Positions 1 to 10,976 of a DNA stretch of 64,000 bases are shown piece after piece. The DNA is from Mucilaginibacter defluvii (GTDB lineage Bacteria; Bacteroidota; Bacteroidia; Sphingobacteriales; Sphingobacteriaceae), in contig NZ_BAABJI010000002.1 in the NCBI RefSeq assembly GCF_039543225.1, positions 1,922,001 to 1,986,000 of the forward strand, given 5' to 3'. The translations under genes were made by a program, and so were the position numbers. A model generated the notes under the pieces. The model was not told the origin of the DNA and made no database searches. It saw only the letters and a program-made list of their open reading frames with translations. Each line of letters begins with the position of its first letter. Within the stretch, counting starts at the first letter, position 1.

Positions 1-242
1 CAGTATTCATCAGGCCAGTTTGGAGATTGATGGCCGGCATCCCGGCTGAATTCCAGCATATCCCATTGGGCAATGCGTATATGCTCAACCAGTTGCCAGA
101 TGCTATACGGCATATTGTCAGGCGTTTTGCCCCTTAACTCTGCGGACAGGCCTTCAACCGCTTCAGCAAAACTTACGTGCGCGCCTTTGCCGTTTAAAAA
201 GTTAACCAGCTCGTTTATCAAAGTGTTATGTTGCTCATTCAT
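1..242 (-). CDS. DinB-like protein, N-terminal part (runs off window)
   Basis: The first 80 codons of a minus-strand gene whose 3' end lies outside the window. The visible protein begins MNEQHNTLINELVNFLNG and contains the pattern SIWQLVEHIRIAQWDMLEFSRD followed by SPNWPDEY in two short blocks. This is the helical, tryptophan-rich start typical of the DinB four-helix-bundle superfamily, metal-binding proteins that often transfer thiols or act in stress responses. The conserved His in VEHIRIAQWD is the usual first metal ligand. The start is the first ATG; no in-frame upstream start is obvious. A second DinB-type gene lies at the other end of the window. Exact subfamily and substrate unknown. 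Confidence 0.75.
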   Translation of the reverse strand, partial: MNEQHNTLINELVNFLNGKGAHVSFAEAVEGLSAELRGKTPDNMPYSIWQLVEHIRIAQWDMLEFSRDAGHQSPNWPDEY

Positions 243-347
243 ACAATCCAAATTTTGTTAGTTAACAAGCCGCCCGCCCTAAAGTTGGCATAATTTAAAG
301 GTTTGTAACTGCCGCGCTGTATAATTCAAAGTAAATGCCTTAAGTTT

Positions 348-2246
348 ATGCGCATGATGATCAATACCCGCACCCTTTATAAATTATTGGTTACAGCCAT
401 TTGCGGCTTCACTTTTTTTACTGCCTGTAAAAAGGACGGCATGGGTGGCCAAATCTCTGACGAGGAAAAAAACAACGAATCATTCACCCGTTACGAGGGC
501 AAGTTTTTAGACGAGCTTTGGAAGCTTAACCCGGATTGGGCTACGTCCGTTGGCTACCATATGTATGATAGCGTGTTACTAACACCTGCCGACCAGAAGA
601 AGAAACTGGTTGACTTTGCCAAAAACCACCTCGACTCGTTGAGCCATTACCCGCAAAACGAGCTTACTTCGAGCAACCGCATGGATTATTATCTCATCCA
701 AAACTATCTGCGTAAAACGCAATGGACTTACAGCTCGCTTAAGGCTTATGAGTGGGATCCGACATCGTACAACGTAATCGGCACTTTTGCGTATATTTTG
801 AACGAAAAGTATGCGCCGCTCGCCAAAAGACTTAAGAGCTTTTATCAGAAGATGGAAACCATACCTGCCTACTATAAGGATGCACAAAAGCTGGTTAAAA
901 GCCCCGTTCCGGAACTTACCGACCTGGCGATAGACCAGCTAAACGGGGGCGCAGGTGTAATCGAAAAGGATTTTATTGATTCGCTTACCAAAAGCAGCAT
1001 TACGGATGCGGAGCAAAAACTCATGCGCGAACGGGCAAAAACAAGCTTAGCTGCCATACGTGGCTTTACCGCCTGGCTAAAAACCATCCGCAGCGATAAA
1101 GGCCGCAGCTTCAGGCTGGGCAAATCATTATATGACGAAAAGTTTGCTTACGAAATAGAATCAAACCTTACCTCACAGCAAATGTTCAATGCGGCGGTTG
1201 AACGCAAAAAGGTGCTACACAAGGAAATGATCAAGCTTAGCAAAGAGTTGTGGCCGAAATACATGGGCGATAAAAAAATGCCGTCGGACTCGCTGGCACT
1301 TGTGGGCGATGTGATAGAGATGCTTTCTCTGAAGCACGTTGAACCGGCACAATTTCAATCGGCCATTGAAAAACAGATACCCAAGCTAAGCGCCTTTGTT
1401 AAAGAAAAGGAATTGCTCACCATGGATCCAACCAAGCCGCTGGTTGTGCGCAGGGAGCCTGCTTATATGGCCGGCGTTGCGGGTGCATCTGTATCATCGC
1501 CGGGACCATACGAAAAAAACGGCAATACCTATTATAACGTGGGCAGTTTAGATGGCTGGGACAAAGAACGCGCCGAAAGCTATTTGCGCGAGTATAATAA
1601 CTACACCTTGCAAATACTCAACATACACGAGGCGATACCCGGACATTATACCCAATTGGTTTACGCCAACAAAACGCCAAGCCTTATAAAAGCAATTATG
1701 GGCAACGGCGCTATGGTTGAAGGCTGGGCTGTTTATAGCGAAGAGATGATGCTGGATGCCGGCTACGGCAACAACGAACCCGAAATGCGTCTGATGTGGT
1801 GCAAATGGAACCTGCGTGCCGTATGCAACGCCATATTAGACTACAATGTACACGCCGGCAGCATGACGCGCGAGCAGGCGCTGAAGCTACTTATCAAAGA
1901 GGCCTTCCAGCAACAGGCCGAAGCCGAGGGTAAATGGAAGCGCGTAACAGTAAGCAACGTGCAGTTAACCAGTTATTTCACCGGTTATCATGATATAAAA
2001 CAACTGCGCGAAGAGTACAAGAAAAAAATGGCCGACAAGTACCGCCTCAAAGAATTTAACGAGAAATTTTTAAGCTACGGCAGTGCCCCTGTTAAATACA
2101 TCAAGGAAGCGATGCTGACTAACGAAGTTGAAAAGCCGGGCGACAAAAAAGCCGATCAGCCTGAAGATGCCGAGAACAAAAAGGAACCTAAAACCCAGGA
2201 AAAGAAACCGGCTAAAACCGATACCGGCGATAAAAAGAAATCATAA
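348..2246 (+). CDS. DUF885 family lipoprotein (predicted zinc metallopeptidase)
   Basis: A 632-residue protein matching DUF885. It has a hydrophobic N-terminal signal ending in a lipobox-like FFTACKK, so it is probably a lipoprotein exported to the envelope. Residues 427-433 read HEAIPGH, an HExxH-like zinc site spread over HEaipGH, and EGWA at 458-461 probably supplies the third ligand, as in gluzincins. The last ~35 residues are very rich in Lys, Glu and Asp and look disordered. Family members are thought to be carboxypeptidase-like enzymes, but most are uncharacterised; the substrate is unknown. It is a single gene followed by a strong hairpin. Start: ATG at 348; ATGs at 354 and 357 are alternatives. 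Confidence 0.85.
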   Translation: MRMMINTRTLYKLLVTAICGFTFFTACKKDGMGGQISDEEKNNESFTRYEGKFLDELWKLNPDWATSVGYHMYDSVLLTPADQKKKLVDFAKNHLDSLSHYPQNELTSSNRMDYYLIQNYLRKTQWTYSSLKAYEWDPTSYNVIGTFAYILNEKYAPLAKRLKSFYQKMETIPAYYKDAQKLVKSPVPELTDLAIDQLNGGAGVIEKDFIDSLTKSSITDAEQKLMRERAKTSLAAIRGFTAWLKTIRSDKGRSFRLGKSLYDEKFAYEIESNLTSQQMFNAAVERKKVLHKEMIKLSKELWPKYMGDKKMPSDSLALVGDVIEMLSLKHVEPAQFQSAIEKQIPKLSAFVKEKELLTMDPTKPLVVRREPAYMAGVAGASVSSPGPYEKNGNTYYNVGSLDGWDKERAESYLREYNNYTLQILNIHEAIPGHYTQLVYANKTPSLIKAIMGNGAMVEGWAVYSEEMMLDAGYGNNEPEMRLMWCKWNLRAVCNAILDYNVHAGSMTREQALKLLIKEAFQQQAEAEGKWKRVTVSNVQLTSYFTGYHDIKQLREEYKKKMADKYRLKEFNEKFLSYGSAPVKYIKEAMLTNEVEKPGDKKADQPEDAENKKEPKTQEKKPAKTDTGDKKKS

Positions 2247-2263
2247 CACTATTTTAATAGAGA

Positions 2264-2299
2264 GCATAAAAGCGATGGCATATGCCGTCGCTTTTATGC
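2264..2299 (+). terminator. Palindromic hairpin after DUF885 gene
   Basis: A 36-nt almost perfect palindrome whose 5' arm begins GCATAAAAGCGA, with one T-G wobble, 17 nt after the DUF885 stop. It can form an 18-bp hairpin. There is only a short T stretch after it, so it may be a terminator or an mRNA-stabilising hairpin. Confidence 0.6.
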
Positions 2300-2487
2300 G
2301 TTATAAAGGATTAACTGAAATTGTATAGATGATTTTTTCTGTTACACATATAATGCTTCAAAACATTTAAAATCTCATTATTAACGTGTTAACTAAAATT
2401 TAAAACAGCCGTTAAACCATTCATTTCTGGCACCGTCATACAAACAACAAACACACAATTTCAACTTAACACAACTTCACAATTTTT

Positions 2488-3117
2488 ATGAAAAAAGTTC
2501 TTGCTGCAATGCTGCTATGCGTTGCTTCCTTAGCTGCCTTTGCCCAAACCGAAAAGGGAACACAGAATATCGGTGCTTCATTCGCCATCCAAAATACTGA
2601 TAGTAAGAATACCTATTTTAACGGAGTTGGCAACACAACAGATAAGAACAAATTAAATGCATACAGCGTAAGCGCTAACTATGGCTATTTTATAGCTGAT
2701 AAACTGGACATTGGCGTATCGGCCGGTTACGATTTTCAGGAAAACCGTCAGGAAAGCGATAATTCTGATTATTTGCAAAAATACAAGGGCTTATTTGCTG
2801 GCGTACAATTACGTAAATACATACTCTTTAACGATAAAGTAGGCATACGCACAGGGCCGTCTTTGCAATATTCTCGCGACAGGCAAACATCCAATTTTAA
2901 TGAAGAATCAGACAATGTAACTACTACCAACAGCTATACCGGACGTGTAGGACTTGATTTCGTGTTCTATTCTACTAAACATTTGGGCGTAACTTCAAAT
3001 ATTGCTAATGTATCCTACAGTCATTCTAAATCAACAGGATACAACACCGGCTCAGCCAATACTTTCAGCGCCAATTTAGTCAATTACCTAAACCTTGGTT
3101 TTTTCTATAGCTGGTAG
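2488..3117 (+). CDS. Outer membrane beta-barrel protein
   Basis: A 209-residue protein with a clear signal peptide (MKKVLAAMLLCVASLAAFA, cleavage before Gln20). The mature part alternates polar and hydrophobic residues in strands such as YSVSANYGYFIADKLDIGVSAGY and ends in FFYSW; an aromatic C-terminal residue is the Bam-recognition signature of outer-membrane barrels. It resembles small 8-strand porin-family/OmpW-like barrels of Bacteroidota. No specific function can be read. It is flanked on both sides by hairpins, so it is probably transcribed alone. The start ATG is preceded by an A-rich leader, usual in this phylum. Confidence 0.8.
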   Translation: MKKVLAAMLLCVASLAAFAQTEKGTQNIGASFAIQNTDSKNTYFNGVGNTTDKNKLNAYSVSANYGYFIADKLDIGVSAGYDFQENRQESDNSDYLQKYKGLFAGVQLRKYILFNDKVGIRTGPSLQYSRDRQTSNFNEESDNVTTTNSYTGRVGLDFVFYSTKHLGVTSNIANVSYSHSKSTGYNTGSANTFSANLVNYLNLGFFYSW

Positions 3118-3128
3118 ATACCGGCGCA

Positions 3129-3163
3129 CCCTCTCTGCATAGCAATGCAGAGAGGGATTTTAA
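3129..3163 (+). terminator. Rho-independent terminator
   Basis: A 12-bp perfect stem, CCCTCTCTGCAT / ATGCAGAGAGGG, with an AGCA loop, followed by ATTTTAAATTT, 11 nt after the barrel gene stop. Confidence 0.85.
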
Positions 3164-3222
3164 ATTTATCGTAACAAGCTTGCCTTATTAATTGTCATAC
3201 TCTTAACATACATTTTATAACT

Positions 3223-3969
3223 ATGACAACTTATGAGCAGCAGGCATACATACAATTGGAGTTTTGGCAGCACCGCATGCAAAAAAAGCCTTCGCTGGGC
3301 AACCGTATAGCCAAGAGGCTGCAAACCAAGCTCAATAATATTATACCTGAAAAGGTACACGCCGCCATAACCACAGCCATCGAGAAGATGATAAAGGGAG
3401 TGCTCTTCGGCGCAAAGCATGTCACCAAAGCTCCGCTTGCTGATGCTTCACTACAAATGCGCGAAGCATACGTTAAGGAGCAAATTGAGTTTTATAAACG
3501 CACAGCATCGGTTGAGGGTGCTGTTACCGGCGCAGGCGGCATCTTGATGGGGCTGGCCGATTTCCCGATACTGATCGGTATAAAAATAAAATTGCTATTT
3601 GAAATAGCCGCCCTTTATGGTTACGATGTTCACGATTACAAAGAGCGGTTGTATATACTCTACATTTTCCAGCTGGCATTTAGCAGCCAGCAGGAGCGCA
3701 ACGTAGTTTATCAAAAGATAGCTGCGTGGCAGGGCTACAGCCAGGGCCTGCCTGATGATGAACAGGAGTTTGACTGGCGAACCTTTCAACAGGAATACAG
3801 GGATTACATTGACCTGGCTAAAATGGCACAGCTCATCCCTTTTATTGGCGCGGCTGTTGGCGCAGTTGTGAACTACCGGCTACTGAACCAACTGGGTGAA
3901 ACCGCCATGAATTGCTATAGGATGCGTAAAATTAGTCCGCTAAAAATTTTAACCTACCCTACACCTTAA
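3223..3969 (+). CDS. EcsC family protein
   Basis: A 248-residue protein of the EcsC family, named after a protein encoded beside an ABC transporter in Bacillus; its biochemical role is unclear. The region from about residue 65 to 135 contains family features: a conserved VEGAVTGAGG-type glycine patch, then GLADFPILIGIKIKLLFEIA, an amphipathic or membrane-associated helix. A second hydrophobic glycine-rich helix (LIPFIGAAVGAVVNY) lies near residues 205-220. There is no signal peptide, so it is probably cytoplasmic and membrane-associated. Single gene, convergent with the next one across a shared bidirectional terminator. Confidence 0.85.
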   Translation: MTTYEQQAYIQLEFWQHRMQKKPSLGNRIAKRLQTKLNNIIPEKVHAAITTAIEKMIKGVLFGAKHVTKAPLADASLQMREAYVKEQIEFYKRTASVEGAVTGAGGILMGLADFPILIGIKIKLLFEIAALYGYDVHDYKERLYILYIFQLAFSSQQERNVVYQKIAAWQGYSQGLPDDEQEFDWRTFQQEYRDYIDLAKMAQLIPFIGAAVGAVVNYRLLNQLGETAMNCYRMRKISPLKILTYPTP

Positions 3970-3988
3970 ATACAATTTATGAAAAACG

Positions 3989-4013
3989 AAAAAGCCGCTA
4001 ACGCGGCTTTTTT
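3989..4013. terminator. Bidirectional terminator
   Basis: Stem GCCGC/GCGGC with a TAAC loop, flanked by five A on the left and six T on the right. It can terminate on both strands and sits between the convergent EcsC and barrel genes. Confidence 0.85.
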
Positions 4014-4037
4014 ATTGATATGTTTTACTATCCTATA

Positions 4038-4508
4038 TTAGAAAGTATAACGGAAACCAAGACCAAAACGGGCAGGCTCAAATTCTGAATCATTGTTCAG
4101 GCGCCATGCTGGTCTCCAGTCTAAATTAAAGCTAAGCGGCGCTGATGGCACTTTAAAATCCAAACCTACCATCGGGCGCAGATAGATAAATGTGCTGTTA
4201 TCATTAAAACCATTGTCATCTGCAAATGCCAGTTGCGGACCAATACCTAAATACCATTTCAAAGGTGTACCTTTTAGTGGTTGGTGGTATTGATAGTAAC
4301 CACCCAGCCACACGGCGTCGGCACCGAATAAAAGATCGGCCTGGATAGCGTCATTACCATTAAAAAAATGCTTGAAGGTAGGACCAACAAGAGTTGAACC
4401 ATCGCCAAAGTCAATGCCTAAACCAGCACCGGTTTTGTAGCTTTGTGCGAAAGATTGCGTAGCGGAAAGTGCGATTGCAATTACGGCTAAAAGAAAAATT
4501 TTCTTCAT
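4038..4508 (-). CDS. Small outer membrane beta-barrel protein
   Basis: A 156-residue protein with a signal peptide (MKKIFLLAVIAIALSATQSFA). The mature part is glycine- and aromatic-rich with short amphipathic strands (TGAGLGIDFGDGSTL, WYLGIGPQLAF) and ends LGFRYTF, the aromatic C-terminus of outer-membrane barrels. It resembles short OmpX/porin-family proteins common in Sphingobacteriaceae. No operon partner: the nearest genes are convergent on one side and divergent (ligA) on the other. Function unknown. Confidence 0.8.
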   Translation of the reverse strand: MKKIFLLAVIAIALSATQSFAQSYKTGAGLGIDFGDGSTLVGPTFKHFFNGNDAIQADLLFGADAVWLGGYYQYHQPLKGTPLKWYLGIGPQLAFADDNGFNDNSTFIYLRPMVGLDFKVPSAPLSFNLDWRPAWRLNNDSEFEPARFGLGFRYTF

Positions 4509-4702
4509 AAGTTGAATAATAAGGTAAACGATAAATTAATTTCTGTGCATTAAGCAATTTTTATGCCATTTGCACGTTAAAATAATGCATTTTCACTGCT
4601 ATCAACTATAACACCTTTCCACATCAAAGGTTTTTATTACGCTTTATTTAAAAGCAAAATTTGCAAGTTTTGTTGGTGCTTAAGTAAACACGTTCCGCTT
4701 AA

Positions 4703-6739
<2,037 letters not shown>

Positions 6740-6791
6740 ATTTCGGATGGCGGAAGTTTGATTGCGGAATTGAGTTTAAACTTTAAGTTTC

Positions 6792-7343
6792 ATGATTACT
6801 TTAAAACAATACCTGCCTTTAGTACTGCTAATTGCTGTCTGGAGTTCATGCACTAAGCCAATAACTTATAAAGAGGCTACCGATGCCTTAATAAAAAAGT
6901 ACGATAAAACAGACTTTAGCCTTTTTAAGCAATTTTACATACACTACCAAAGCTCTGGCAATTATCCTAATTCCAAAATATATTTTGCAGGAGTAAGGGT
7001 GAAAGGATTCAATTGCGCGCCTTATGCTGTAAAGCATAGCAAATTCATTATTATGGAACTTTTTGATATTAGTAATAAGCTGGTGTTACAAAATAACTGT
7101 CCGGATTATATGAGTGACAATCAAATAAAACATATGACCTCCGCGATTGACGAGTATGACTTCTTTATGATTGAGGCAGATAGTGTAGGAAACGTCTACA
7201 TCAGGCCTTATAAATCAAATAAACATGTTTTATTAAGAACGGTTCCGTCACCGCAAAAAGCAATTTTAAAAGAATTTAAACATTATAAAGGGCGCTGGTA
7301 TATTCACAAATCCGCTTTACCTAAATTACAAAGCGAGCAATAG
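6792..7343 (+). CDS. Small hypothetical lipoprotein
   Basis: A 183-residue protein with a signal sequence and lipobox (VWSSC, Cys20), so it is predicted to be anchored in the periplasm or outer membrane. The mature part is mixed, rich in Lys and Tyr, with no motif I recognise. It follows ligA on the same strand, and a tRNA promoter starts about 75 nt after its stop. Base composition is more AT-rich than the surrounding housekeeping genes. Function unknown. Confidence 0.7.
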   Translation: MITLKQYLPLVLLIAVWSSCTKPITYKEATDALIKKYDKTDFSLFKQFYIHYQSSGNYPNSKIYFAGVRVKGFNCAPYAVKHSKFIIMELFDISNKLVLQNNCPDYMSDNQIKHMTSAIDEYDFFMIEADSVGNVYIRPYKSNKHVLLRTVPSPQKAILKEFKHYKGRWYIHKSALPKLQSEQ

Positions 7344-7419
7344 CAGTTGTATCTCCAACAATAATCAGCCTTGCTATGAGGCAAATAGCCTGTCAAACCG
7401 CTTATTTTTTAAAAAAAAT

Positions 7420-7449
7420 TTGCATCGATTAAAAAGAAACGTATTTTTG
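7420..7449 (+). promoter_or_regulatory. Promoter of tRNA-Arg
   Basis: TTG at 7420-7422, exactly 19 nt, then TATTTTTG at 7442-7449. This matches the Bacteroidota primary-sigma consensus TTG-N19-TAnnTTTG perfectly and lies 29 nt before the mature tRNA. Confidence 0.85.
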
Positions 7450-7478
7450 CAGTCCCAATCAAAAGGGATAAACGATAC

Positions 7479-7552
7479 GGACTTGTAGCTCAATTGGATA
7501 GAGCATCTCACTACGGATGAGAAGGTTAGGGGTTCGACTCCCTTCAAGTTCA
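7479..7552 (+). tRNA. tRNA-Arg (anticodon ACG)
   Basis: A 74-nt cloverleaf without an encoded CCA. The acceptor stem GGACTTG pairs with CAAGTTC (one G-U); U8-A9 is present; the D-arm contains the GG pair (AATTGGATAGA); the anticodon stem TCTCA/TGAGA closes the loop CTACGGA, giving anticodon ACG (Arg; A34 is presumably edited to inosine). The T-arm has the canonical TTCGACT loop. A consensus promoter precedes it and a terminator follows. Confidence 0.97.
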
Positions 7553-7565
7553 CTCAAATAATAAT

Positions 7566-7600
7566 ATAGCCTTTCCGTAATCGTACAGAAAGGCTATTTA
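7566..7600 (+). terminator. Terminator after tRNA-Arg
   Basis: Ten-bp stem ATAGCCTTTC / GAAAGGCTAT with a 12-nt loop, followed by TTAAATTT, between the tRNA and adk. Confidence 0.75.
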
Positions 7601-7612
7601 AATTTAACAAGC

Positions 7613-8185
7613 ATGCTAAACTTGGTTTTGTTCGGCCCTCCCGGCGCAGGCAAGGGCACTCAATCACAAAAACTTATTGACAAATACGGGCTGATTCACC
7701 TTTCAACCGGCGATTTGCTGCGTGGCGAAATTTCGCAGGGCACCGAGCTTGGTTTAGAGGCCAAAAAACTGATGGACGAAGGTTTATTAGTACCTGATGC
7801 CGTAGTTATCGGCATGATCAGTAATAAGCTGGATGCGAATAAGGATGCTAAAGGGTTTATTTTTGACGGTTTTCCACGCACGGTTGCACAAGCCGAAGCT
7901 TTAGACGCATTGCTTGAATCAAAAGCATCAGCCATTTCAGGCATGATAGCCCTTGAGGTTGATGACGATGAACTGGAACGCCGCCTTTTGCTTCGCGGTA
8001 AAGACTCAGGCCGCCCTGACGATGCCGACCCGGCCATCATCCGTAAACGCATTAAAGAGTACAACGATAAAACCACACCGGTTGCCGGTTACTACAAAAA
8101 CCAGGATAAATTTACCAGCATTAACGGCATTGGCTCAATAGATGAGATATTTAGCGCCATTGTAGCGGTAATTGAAAAATATTAA
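7613..8185 (+). CDS. adk: Adenylate kinase
   Basis: Adk (190 residues) catalyses AMP + ATP = 2 ADP and keeps adenylate pools balanced in the cytoplasm. The P-loop GPPGAGKGT is at residues 8-16; the AMP-binding segment STGDLLR follows, then GFPRTVAQAE and the short LID (RGKDSGRPDDADP) with no zinc cysteines. The short-LID form is usual in Bacteroidota. It precedes obgE by 106 nt, a gap filled by an inverted repeat, so co-transcription is possible but uncertain. The start ATG is 13 nt after the end of the tRNA terminator. Confidence 0.97.
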   Translation: MLNLVLFGPPGAGKGTQSQKLIDKYGLIHLSTGDLLRGEISQGTELGLEAKKLMDEGLLVPDAVVIGMISNKLDANKDAKGFIFDGFPRTVAQAEALDALLESKASAISGMIALEVDDDELERRLLLRGKDSGRPDDADPAIIRKRIKEYNDKTTPVAGYYKNQDKFTSINGIGSIDEIFSAIVAVIEKY

Positions 8186-8189
8186 TATT

Positions 8190-8280
8190 CAGTCCAAAAG
8201 TCAGTAAGTCCGGAAGTCAGAAAGTAAGTAAATCTTTCGGTCTTCCGGACTTATTGTCTATCGGACTTCTGGACAATAAA
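8190..8280. repeat. Inverted repeat of AGTCCGGAAG type
   Basis: The adk-obgE spacer is built from reiterated AAGTC/CGGAAG words. AGTAAGTCCGGAAG (8203-8216) pairs with CTTCCGGACTTATT (8242-8255) with few mismatches, and ATTGTC/GDxx-type arms (8253-8258 with GACAAT at 8271-8276) flank a second small loop. It looks like a dispersed intergenic element, not a normal spacer. Confidence 0.6.
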
Positions 8281-8291
8281 CTTACAACACC

Positions 8292-9290
8292 ATGGCTCAG
8301 GGCTCCAATTTTGTTGATTATGTGAAGATATGCTGCCGCTCAGGGCATGGGGGTGCAGGCTCTACGCATTTACACCGCGATAAGCATACCGCTAAAGGTG
8401 GTCCGGATGGTGGCGACGGCGGCCGTGGCGGACACGTTATTGTAAAGGGCAACGCCCAGTTATGGACGCTGCTGCACCTTAAATACCGCAAGCACGTAAT
8501 TGCCGGCAACGGTGATCCGGGCAGCAGCGCCCTGTGTACCGGCAAAACCGGTCGCGACGAGATATTGGAAGTGCCCCTGGGCACTATTGCTAAAGATGCC
8601 GAAACCGGAGAAGTGATATTTGAGATATCGCACGATGGCGAAACCAAAATATTGACACCGGGCGGCCGCGGCGGATTAGGCAACTGGCATTTTAAAACGT
8701 CAACCCAACAAACTCCCCGCTTTGCGCAACCCGGCGAGCCGGGCCAGGAAGTGTGGAACATTCTCGAACTAAAATTACTTGCGGATGTAGGCTTGGTAGG
8801 CTTCCCTAACGCGGGTAAGTCAACACTGCTTTCGGTGGTATCTGCCGCCAAACCGGAGATCGCCGATTACGCTTTTACCACGTTGGTACCTAACCTGGGC
8901 ATCGTATCGTATCGCGATAACAAATCATTCGTAATGGCCGATATTCCGGGCATTATCGAGGGGGCATCGCAAGGTAAAGGTTTGGGTTTCCGTTTCCTTC
9001 GCCACATAGAGCGTAACTCTGTATTATTATTCATGGTACCTGCGGATACCACACGTACCATTACCCAAGAGTATGAAATATTACAGCATGAATTACAGGA
9101 GTACAACCCCGAACTGATGCACAAACCACGTGTATTAGCAATCACCAAGTCAGACATGCTGGATGATGAGCTGACCGAGGAGATGAAACAGCAAGTACCA
9201 AAAGGCATCCCTTACGTATTCATTTCGTCAGTAGCGCAAAAAAATCTGGATAAGCTGAAGGACTTGCTTTGGCAGGCAATCAATCAGTAA
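8292..9290 (+). CDS. obgE: GTPase Obg/CgtA
   Basis: ObgE (332 residues) is an essential GTPase that binds the 50S ribosomal subunit and links ribosome assembly to growth state. The N-terminal glycine-rich Obg fold occupies about residues 1-158 ([22 protein letters not shown]). The G domain then shows G1 [10 protein letters not shown]3 DIPGII and G4 TKSD. It lacks the C-terminal extension found in some Obg proteins, as is common in Bacteroidota. ATG at 8292 gives the normal N-terminus. Probably expressed with adk upstream. Confidence 0.97.
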   Translation: MAQGSNFVDYVKICCRSGHGGAGSTHLHRDKHTAKGGPDGGDGGRGGHVIVKGNAQLWTLLHLKYRKHVIAGNGDPGSSALCTGKTGRDEILEVPLGTIAKDAETGEVIFEISHDGETKILTPGGRGGLGNWHFKTSTQQTPRFAQPGEPGQEVWNILELKLLADVGLVGFPNAGKSTLLSVVSAAKPEIADYAFTTLVPNLGIVSYRDNKSFVMADIPGIIEGASQGKGLGFRFLRHIERNSVLLFMVPADTTRTITQEYEILQHELQEYNPELMHKPRVLAITKSDMLDDELTEEMKQQVPKGIPYVFISSVAQKNLDKLKDLLWQAINQ

Positions 9291-9328
9291 TATTGCGCCC
9301 TGCTGAAATTACAGTCTGCGTAATTATG

Positions 9329-9336
9329 TAGCTTTG
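9329..9336 (+). promoter_or_regulatory. Probable -7 element for gap
   Basis: TAGCTTTG matches TAnnTTTG exactly, 20 nt before the first ATG of gap. No good -33 TTG is present at the usual distance. Confidence 0.45.
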
Positions 9337-9356
9337 TCGCCTAAATTATCTGTGCA

Positions 9357-10361
9357 ATGATGATGAGGATTGCTATAAATGGATTTGGGCGAATTGGCCG
9401 TATATTTTTGCGAAACATTCTTGATATACCCGGCATAGAGGTTGTCGCGATAAATGACCTGACAGATACCCATACCCTTGCTCATTTATTTAAGTATGAT
9501 TCTGTGCATCGTGGCTTTAAGGGATCAGTTGCACATACCGATACTGAACTTATTATCAACGGAAAAACAATAAAAGTTTTCGCGCAGCGTGACCCATCAC
9601 AACTTCCCTGGGCTGAGCTTGATATCGACCTGGTGATCGAATCAACCGGGAAGTTTACCTCACAGCAGGGTGCTGAACAACATTTAAAGGCTGGTGCTAA
9701 ACAGGTAATCATCTCTGCCCCGCCAACTGATAAAAGTGTACCTACTGTAGTTCTTGGTGTTAATGATAAGCAAATTGATCTTACCGCGCCCATATTATCC
9801 AACGCATCCTGCACAACAAATAACGTGGCGGCAATGGTAAAAATACTGGATGACAACTGGGGTATTGTGGATGGTTATATCACCACCGTTCACTCCATGA
9901 CGGGCGACCAAAACCTGCACGACGCTCCGCATAAAGACCTGCGGCGCGCACGCGCGGCGTCAGCATCCATCATTCCTACTACTACAGGCGCGGCGAAGGC
10001 CATTACCAATATTTTTCCGCACCTGGAAGGAAAGCTGGGCGGAGCCGGCATACGCGTTCCCGTGCTTAACGGCTCACTTACGGATTTTACCTGCAGCCTG
10101 AAGCAAGATACTACAGTTGAGCAGATCAACGCCGCATTTAAACAGGCCGCAACGCGATCAATGCAAAACGTACTGGAATACACCGAAGACCCTATCGTAT
10201 CAACCGACATACTGGACAACCCGCATAGCTGCATATTTGATGCGCAGCTAACCTCCATAGTGGGCGGACTGGTAAAGGTGGTAGGCTGGTACGACAACGA
10301 GATGGGCTACTCCAGCCGCCTTGCCGACTTAGTTGTAAAAATAAGCGCCCTCAAATCATGA
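9357..10361 (+). CDS. gap: Glyceraldehyde-3-phosphate dehydrogenase
   Basis: Class I GAPDH (334 residues), the cytoplasmic glycolytic enzyme oxidising glyceraldehyde-3-phosphate to 1,3-bisphosphoglycerate with NAD+. The Rossmann motif NGFGRIGR is at the N-terminus; the catalytic Cys152 lies in SNASCTTNN; the phosphate-binding STTGAAKA-type segment (TTTGAAKA) and C-terminal WYDNEMGYS are present. Three consecutive ATG codons (9357, 9360, 9363) leave the exact start uncertain; family members usually begin MRIAINGFG, which favours the third. The stop overlaps the following GNAT gene by 4 nt (ATGA), so the two are translationally coupled. pgk lies just downstream. Confidence 0.97.
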   Translation: MMMRIAINGFGRIGRIFLRNILDIPGIEVVAINDLTDTHTLAHLFKYDSVHRGFKGSVAHTDTELIINGKTIKVFAQRDPSQLPWAELDIDLVIESTGKFTSQQGAEQHLKAGAKQVIISAPPTDKSVPTVVLGVNDKQIDLTAPILSNASCTTNNVAAMVKILDDNWGIVDGYITTVHSMTGDQNLHDAPHKDLRRARAASASIIPTTTGAAKAITNIFPHLEGKLGGAGIRVPVLNGSLTDFTCSLKQDTTVEQINAAFKQAATRSMQNVLEYTEDPIVSTDILDNPHSCIFDAQLTSIVGGLVKVVGWYDNEMGYSSRLADLVVKISALKS

Positions 10362-10792
10362 TAAAATTCATTGAGGTTGAGGAGTTATTAGCGGTGCGCA
10401 ATGAGGTATTGCGCGAAGGCAGGCTCCAGTTACATGAATGTATCTTCCCGACGGATGAAATTGACGGGGCATTTCACCTGGGCTGGTATGTTGATGATGA
10501 ACTGGCTTGCATAGCATCATTCCACCCGCAAAGCTACGGCGACTTTTCCGGCACTGGTTATCAATTACGTGGTATGGCCACTATCGAAAAATATCGTGGC
10601 AAGGGGTTGGGTAACCAGTTGTTAAACTTTGCGATTGTTTACCTACGCGGCCAAAAGGCAGACTACCTGTGGTGCAATGCCCGTAAAAAAGCACTGGCTT
10701 TCTATCACAATATCGGCTTCGAGGTGATATCACCCGAGTTTGATGTACCGGGCATAGGGCCTCACCATGTAATGTATTTACGTATCAGGTAA
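10358..10792 (+). CDS. GNAT family N-acetyltransferase
   Basis: A 144-residue acetyltransferase of the GNAT fold. Motif A, the acetyl-CoA pyrophosphate loop, is visible as EKYRGKGLGNQLL (Q/RxxGxG/A form), preceded by the strand YQLRGMAT; the C-terminal AFYHNIGF is the common motif B pattern. Its start overlaps the gap stop by 4 nt, so it is probably translated from the same mRNA. The acceptor substrate cannot be read from sequence. Confidence 0.88.
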   Translation: MIKFIEVEELLAVRNEVLREGRLQLHECIFPTDEIDGAFHLGWYVDDELACIASFHPQSYGDFSGTGYQLRGMATIEKYRGKGLGNQLLNFAIVYLRGQKADYLWCNARKKALAFYHNIGFEVISPEFDVPGIGPHHVMYLRIR

Positions 10793-10809
10793 GTTGCACA
10801 ACATTTTAT

Positions 10810-10858
10810 TTATTGTCATATCGACGAGGTACGAGGAGATATCTGCACACCATTCGCC
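10810..10858. repeat. Half of a GTCATTTCGA-type repeat
   Basis: The gap between the GNAT gene and pgk holds TTGTCATATCGACGAGG followed by GGAGATATCTGCACA, a single degenerate half of the element found in full at 52.9, 61.9 and 62.3 kb. Confidence 0.5.
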
Positions 10859-10976
10859 CATTGTTAACCTACCATGAATTTTACCAAAAAGCTGCCCGTT
10901 TTTTAACATTTGCGTTCCGTATTTAAAATAAATTGCTGATTTTGCGGCACTGCTGAAATTTACAACCAGTTTGAAT

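Noticed and set aside
2128..2328. Small reading frame after the DUF885 gene
   Set aside because: It overlaps the gene end in another frame and reads through the hairpin; no coding signature.
8318..8851. Long reading frame antisense to obgE
   Set aside because: Complete overlap with the well-conserved obgE; composition (Pro/Ser-rich) is typical of a shadow frame.
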